Part shown: one piece after another, positions 6,700 through 9,684 of the stretch | Layout of the letters: every line of letters starts with the position of its first letter | How positions within the stretch are numbered: position 1 is the stretch's first letter | NCBI GenBank assembly: GCA_937898375.1 | Contig: CALEJX010000102.1 | Coordinates: 1-9,684, forward strand | Source of the DNA: an uncultured Ruminococcus sp. | GTDB taxonomy: Bacteria; Bacillota; Clostridia; Oscillospirales; Ruminococcaceae | Reading direction: 5' to 3' | Length of the DNA stretch: 9,684 nucleotides | Position numbers and translations under genes: made by a program | The notes under the pieces: generated by a model | Database searches by the model: none | Told to the model about the DNA's origin: nothing | What the model saw: only the letters and a program-made list of their open reading frames with translations

Positions 6700-6757
6700 A
6701 AGGCAACACTGCACAGGGTACGCCCAGCGGTTTTGCCTTGGGGCGAATTTATTTTTT
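6700..6757 (+). promoter_or_regulatory. Structured leader before dxr with overlapping hairpins
   Basis: AAGGCAA (6700-6706) can pair with TTGCCTT (6733-6739), enclosing a small GGG/CCC hairpin (6716-6718 with 6723-6725). Alternatively CGCCC (6721-6725) can pair with GGGCG (6741-6745), a stem followed by a T-rich tract ending in six T (6752-6757). The two pairings cross, so they cannot both form as simple nested stems. This could be an attenuator-like leader, or simply a palindromic repeat unit. No known riboswitch class or clear promoter was recognised here. Confidence 0.4.
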
Positions 6758-6774
6758 CAGATGAGGGACAATAA

Positions 6775-7920
6775 ATGAAAACAATGACAATACTCGGCTC
6801 AACGGGTTCTATAGGTACGCAGGCATTAGAAGTGGCTGCAAAGCATAATATTAAAGTAAAGGCGCTTGCGGCAAATTCTGACGTTGAAAAGCTTGCGGCT
6901 CAGGCGAGAGAGCTTATGCCTGAGCGTGTTTGTATCTACCGAGAGGATAAAAAGGCAGAGCTTGAAAAGCTTCTTGACGGCACTGGCATAAATATATCCA
7001 CAGGCATGGAGGGGCTTAAAGAGATAGCAAGAATGGACGGCGTTGATATCATGCTCAACTCAGTTGTTGGCATGGTGGGTCTTGTGCCGACACTTACGGC
7101 TATCGAAAAAGGCACTGACATTGCTCTTGCCAATAAGGAAACACTTGTGGCAGGCGGCGAGCTTGTTATAAAGGCGGCGGCTGAAAAAGGCGTCAAGATA
7201 TATCCTGTTGACAGCGAACATTCAGCTATCTTTCAGTGCTTGCAGGGAAACGAGGGCAATAAGCTCAAAGGGATAATCCTTACCGCTTCGGGCGGTCCGT
7301 TCTTTGGTAAAACAAAGGCTGACCTAGAGGGCGTGACAGTTGAGCAGGCTCTTAACCATCCTAACTGGTCAATGGGCAGAAAGATAACCATTGATTCTGC
7401 TACGCTTATGAACAAAGGTCTTGAATTTATCGAAGCAATGTGGCTTTTCAAGCTAAGACCTGAGCAAATAGAGATAGTTGTTCACAGGCAAAGCGTTGTC
7501 CATTCTGCGGTGGAGTATGAGGATAATTCTGTTATCGCACAGCTTGGTGTGCCGGATATGAAAATACCCATACAGTATGCACTGCTTTATCCTGAGAGAG
7601 TGGAGTGCGACGTTAAGAAATTGTCACTTACAGACTATGGAAAGCTCACTTTTGAGAAGCCTGACTATGATACGTTCGATTGTTTGAGGGCTTGTATAAA
7701 AGCCGTCACGATTGGCGGAAATATTCCTGCGGCAGTGAATGGAGCAAATGAGGAAGCCGTTGCGGCTTTTCTGGAGGGAAGAATAGATTTTTTGGATATT
7801 GGCAGGATAGTAATGAATGTCTGCGAGAATACACCACGGGAAGAGATAAAGTGCGTGGAAGATGTGTTGGAAGCGGATAGAAAGGCGAGGGAGAGAGCGA
7901 AGGAGCTGATTTCTCAGTGA
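6775..7920 (+). CDS. dxr: 1-deoxy-D-xylulose 5-phosphate reductoisomerase Dxr
   Basis: Dxr converts 1-deoxy-D-xylulose 5-phosphate to 2-C-methyl-D-erythritol 4-phosphate with NADPH and a divalent metal, the first committed step of the MEP isoprenoid pathway; it is the target of fosmidomycin. The 381-residue product is of normal length. The N-terminal NADPH-binding domain has GSTGSIG (8-14) and ALANKETLVAGGELV (117-131). The catalytic domain carries PVDSEHSAIFQCL (144-156) with metal ligands D146 and E148, ASGGPF (171-176), NHPNWSMGRKITIDSATLMN (194-213), KGLEFIEA (214-221, metal ligand E217) and VHRQSVVHSAVEY (236-248). A C-terminal helical domain (about 285-381) completes it. GAGGGA (6763-6768) ends 6 nt before the ATG. 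It is set off from cdsA by 127 nt with hairpins, so it may be regulated apart from the pyrH operon. Confidence 0.98.
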   Translation: MKTMTILGSTGSIGTQALEVAAKHNIKVKALAANSDVEKLAAQARELMPERVCIYREDKKAELEKLLDGTGINISTGMEGLKEIARMDGVDIMLNSVVGMVGLVPTLTAIEKGTDIALANKETLVAGGELVIKAAAEKGVKIYPVDSEHSAIFQCLQGNEGNKLKGIILTASGGPFFGKTKADLEGVTVEQALNHPNWSMGRKITIDSATLMNKGLEFIEAMWLFKLRPEQIEIVVHRQSVVHSAVEYEDNSVIAQLGVPDMKIPIQYALLYPERVECDVKKLSLTDYGKLTFEKPDYDTFDCLRACIKAVTIGGNIPAAVNGANEEAVAAFLEGRIDFLDIGRIVMNVCENTPREEIKCVEDVLEADRKARERAKELISQ

Positions 7921-7930
7921 GGAGCGGAGC

Positions 7931-7979
7931 GATTTTGCGGCATAGCAAATTATGAGCCAAATTATGCTTCTCAAAAATC
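7931..7979. repeat. Interrupted palindrome downstream of dxr
   Basis: GATTTT (7931-7936) and GCATA (7940-7944) are matched in reverse complement by TATGC (7963-7967) and AAAATC (7974-7979), a long imperfect stem. Within it AAATTATG occurs twice as a direct repeat (7947-7954 and 7959-7966). It starts 11 nt after the dxr stop. There is no T run, so a standard intrinsic terminator is not supported; an mRNA 3'-end structure or the remnant of a small repeat are possible. Confidence 0.4.
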
Positions 7980-8000
7980 TGTATGACCTATCAAATGATG

Positions 8001-8139
8001 GTAGGGGCGAACAGCGTTCGCCCGTTCGGCGAGCGACATGGTTCGATTTTATCACAAATTTGTGCGAACGTGCCGTGTGCGGATAACGCAGAGATGAACA
8101 GGCAAACAGGCACGGGACGTCGAGGACGCCGTCCCCTAC
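8001..8139. mobile_element. Putative 139-bp MITE-like or BIME-like element
   Basis: The element is bounded by a perfect 7-bp inverted repeat, GTAGGGG (8001-8007) and CCCCTAC (8133-8139). Its left end is copy B of the 23-bp repeat (8001-8023), the exact reverse complement of 85-107. Its right end is a second palindrome, GGGACG (8114-8119) with CGTCCC (8130-8135). Between them lie more stems: 8015-8022 with 8028-8035 (8 bp, one G-U), GTTCG/CGAAC (8041-8045 with 8065-8069) around the perfect palindrome CACAAATTTGTG (8053-8064), and CGTGCC/GGCACG (8069-8074 with 8109-8114) around TGCG/CGCA (8078-8081 with 8087-8090). No convincing gene lies inside. No clean target-site duplication abuts the ends, so mobility is inference. 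Confidence 0.5.
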
Positions 8140-8205
8140 ATATGACATAATACACAACATCAGTAAACCAAACGCACAAAGTCATCATGCGAGGTAAAAA
8201 AGAAA

Positions 8206-9246
8206 ATGAGTATATTATTTGCAATATTGATCTTTGAAGCTATCATAATAATACACGAGCTTGGTCACTTTATTGCGGCGAAAGCCTGCGGAGTAAAGGT
8301 AAACGAGTTCGCTATCGGCATGGGTCCTGCCATTCTCAAAAAGAAAAAGGGCGATACCCTCTACGCTTGGCGTGTGTTCCCTATCGGCGGCTATTGCGCC
8401 ATGGAGGGCGAGGATAACGGAAGCGAGGACGGCGGTGCGTTTTGTAATAAAAGCCTGCCTAGAAGAATGCTTATCGTGGTGGCAGGCGTTATAATGAATC
8501 TCGTCCTTGGATATATTATCCTTTGTATCAGCACCGCAAGGTCTGACGGCATCGCTACTACCACTGTCTCGTGGTTTGAGGATAACGCTATGTCACAATC
8601 AACAGGCTTGCAGGTGGGCGACGAGATAATCGAGGTCAACGGCATGAGGATTTTTACCACTATGGATATGTCCTATCAGTTTGGCAACGATGAGGACGGC
8701 AAGTTCGATATGGTGGTGAAGCGTGACGGCAAAAAGGTGGAGCTTAAAGATGTCACCTTTGCTACGAACGATAATACCTTGCACATCGATTTCAAGGTCG
8801 CACCAAAAGCTGTGACCGTCGGCTCTGTGATAACTCAGTCTTTTAAGCAGAGCTGTACCGACGGCAGACTTATCTATATCTCATTCGCCGACCTTATAAG
8901 AGGTAAGTATTCCATAAAAGACCTTAGCGGTCCTGTGGGTATCGTTGACACTATCGACAATGTTATCGACAGCGAAAGAGACAGCCAGTCAGGCAAGATA
9001 GATTGGTCGTCACTTATTGACACAATGCTGTCGCTGGGTGCGTTCATGACGATAAATATCGGTATTTTCAATCTCTTGCCATTGCCTGCACTTGACGGCG
9101 GCAGACTTCTGTTTCTCATTATCGAAGCGGTACGCCGTAAGCCTGTCAAGCCTGAGCATGAGGGAATGGTACACGCTATCGGCATGGCGGCTCTGCTCCT
9201 GCTTATGGTAGTGGTGACAGTGAGCGATATCATCAAGCTTGTTTAA
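8206..9246 (+). CDS. rseP: RIP zinc metalloprotease RseP (site-2 protease family)
   Basis: RseP cuts membrane-spanning substrates within the bilayer; the Bacillus relative RasP cleaves the anti-sigma factor RsiW and signal-peptide remnants. The 346-residue product has the zinc-binding HELGH (17-21) inside the first membrane segment (about 2-27), the FPIGGYCAMEGE block (58-69), a further membrane segment (about 88-109), one PDZ-like domain (about 115-200, with GLQVGDEIIEVNG at 134-146), and the second active-site motif NLLPLPALDGGR (289-300) with third zinc ligand D297. A last membrane segment lies near 323-343. A single PDZ is usual in Gram-positive members. GAGGT (8191-8195) ends 10 nt before the ATG. 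It lies between dxr and ispG, a conserved bacterial arrangement, and ispG follows after 14 nt. Its substrate here is unknown. Confidence 0.97.
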   Translation: MSILFAILIFEAIIIIHELGHFIAAKACGVKVNEFAIGMGPAILKKKKGDTLYAWRVFPIGGYCAMEGEDNGSEDGGAFCNKSLPRRMLIVVAGVIMNLVLGYIILCISTARSDGIATTTVSWFEDNAMSQSTGLQVGDEIIEVNGMRIFTTMDMSYQFGNDEDGKFDMVVKRDGKKVELKDVTFATNDNTLHIDFKVAPKAVTVGSVITQSFKQSCTDGRLIYISFADLIRGKYSIKDLSGPVGIVDTIDNVIDSERDSQSGKIDWSSLIDTMLSLGAFMTINIGIFNLLPLPALDGGRLLFLIIEAVRRKPVKPEHEGMVHAIGMAALLLLMVVVTVSDIIKLV

Positions 9247-9260
9247 AGGAGGACCTGTTT

Positions 9261-9684
9261 ATGTCAGGCGAAAATAAAAGAAATGTAAGACCTGTCAAGG
9301 TGGGGGGACTTGTCCTTGACGGCAAAAAGATATATATCCAATCAATGCTCAACGTGCCGTCTACGGATATAGAAGGCTCTGTTAAGCAGGCGGTGGAGCT
9401 TGAAAAAGCTGGCTGTGAGATAGTCAGAGCGGCTATACCGAACATGGAAGCCGTTAAGCTTATCCCTGCTATCAAAGAGAAGATTTCTATACCGCTTGTG
9501 GCGGATATTCATTTTGACTATCGCCTTGCCATTGCGGCGGTGGAAGCAGGTATCGACAAGATAAGGATAAACCCCGGCAATATCGGCTCTATGGATAGAG
9601 TGAAAGCGGTGGTGAAAGCCTGCCGTGAAAGAAATATCCCTATAAGGATAGGCGTGAACGGCGGCTCTCTCGAAAAGGAACTTC
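9261..9684 (+). CDS. ispG: 4-hydroxy-3-methylbut-2-enyl diphosphate synthase IspG (GcpE), N-terminal part
   Basis: IspG is the iron-sulfur enzyme that converts MEcPP to HMBPP, the penultimate MEP-pathway step. The gene is open from the ATG to the window end, giving the first 141 residues, so it is cut by the window and not visibly broken. The visible part is the TIM-barrel domain: VKVGGLVLDG (13-22), YIQSMLNVPSTD (25-36), LEKAGCEIVRAAIPNMEA (47-64), PLVADIHFDYRLA (78-90), KIRINPGNIG (99-108) and PIRIGVNGGSLEKEL (127-141). QSMLNVPSTD differs from the common QSMTNTxTxD, probably a lineage variant. The cysteines that hold the [4Fe-4S] cluster are near the C-terminus in this family and lie outside the window. 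AGGAGG (9247-9252) ends 8 nt before the ATG. It is almost certainly cotranscribed with rseP. Confidence 0.97.
   Translation, partial: MSGENKRNVRPVKVGGLVLDGKKIYIQSMLNVPSTDIEGSVKQAVELEKAGCEIVRAAIPNMEAVKLIPAIKEKISIPLVADIHFDYRLAIAAVEAGIDKIRINPGNIGSMDRVKAVVKACRERNIPIRIGVNGGSLEKEL

Larger units (their letters stand above)
7921..8205. other. Non-coding gap between dxr and rseP
   Basis: This 285-nt gap is the longest in the window. It holds the interrupted palindrome (7931-7979), the 139-bp element (8001-8139) and the rseP ribosome binding site GAGGT (8191-8195). A loose -10-like CATAAT (8146-8151) lies just right of the element but has no matching -35 box, so I do not call a promoter. Minus-strand open frames across the gap have no recognisable protein features. 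Confidence 0.7.

Noticed and set aside
8146..8151. CATAAT as a -10 box for rseP
   Set aside because: No acceptable -35 hexamer lies 16-18 nt upstream; that position falls in the right-hand palindrome of the 139-bp element.
7624..8224. Overlapping minus-strand open frames over the dxr end and the dxr-rseP gap
   Set aside because: They run through palindromes and the 139-bp element, have no supported start, and have the odd composition of translated repeats.
1..9684. CRISPR array, tRNA or rRNA gene, prophage, toxin-antitoxin or other defence system
   Set aside because: No regularly spaced repeats, no tRNA-like or rRNA segments, and every substantial gene is a recognised housekeeping gene on one strand.

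Overview
The window is a chromosomal block of conserved housekeeping genes, all on the + strand and densely packed. It suggests a Gram-positive Clostridia-type Firmicute, probably Ruminococcus-like (Oscillospiraceae/Ruminococcaceae). The basis is the Firmicutes gene order pyrH-frr-uppS-cdsA-dxr-rseP-ispG, the neighbouring order der-plsY-gpsA, strong GGAGG-type ribosome binding sites, and short GC-rich palindromes between genes of a kind I remember from such genomes. The genus is an inference; no rRNA gene is present to settle it.

Layout. Positions 1-234 hold an intrinsic terminator of an upstream + strand gene (24-59), a pair of short palindromes (63-107) and a good sigma-A-type promoter (158-187). 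Then come der (235-1566), plsY (1585-2244), gpsA (2258-3262) and a YjbQ-family gene (3309-3704), with gaps of 13-46 nt. A second strong promoter (3722-3750) starts pyrH (3789-4493), frr (4524-5078), uppS (5082-5813) and cdsA (5817-6647). A 127-nt structured gap precedes dxr (6775-7920). A 285-nt non-coding gap (7921-8205) holds an interrupted palindrome and a 139-bp element with inverted ends. Last are rseP (8206-9246) and the first 141 codons of ispG (9261 to the window end).

How the genes fit together. GpsA makes glycerol-3-phosphate, PlsY acylates it, and CdsA activates the resulting phosphatidic acid, giving three steps of phospholipid synthesis. Dxr and IspG are two steps of the MEP isoprenoid pathway, whose product UppS extends to the undecaprenyl carrier of wall synthesis. 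Der and Frr serve ribosome assembly and recycling, PyrH makes UDP, and RseP is a membrane protease. The theme is growth-coupled membrane, envelope and ribosome maintenance.

I found no new multi-gene system. The least ordinary material is non-coding: an exact 23-bp repeat present in opposite orientations at 85-107 and 8001-8023, the foldable 139-bp element that carries the second copy, and overlapping alternative hairpins just before dxr. The position of the YjbQ gene, directly before pyrH where rpsB-tsf often lie, is also worth noting.
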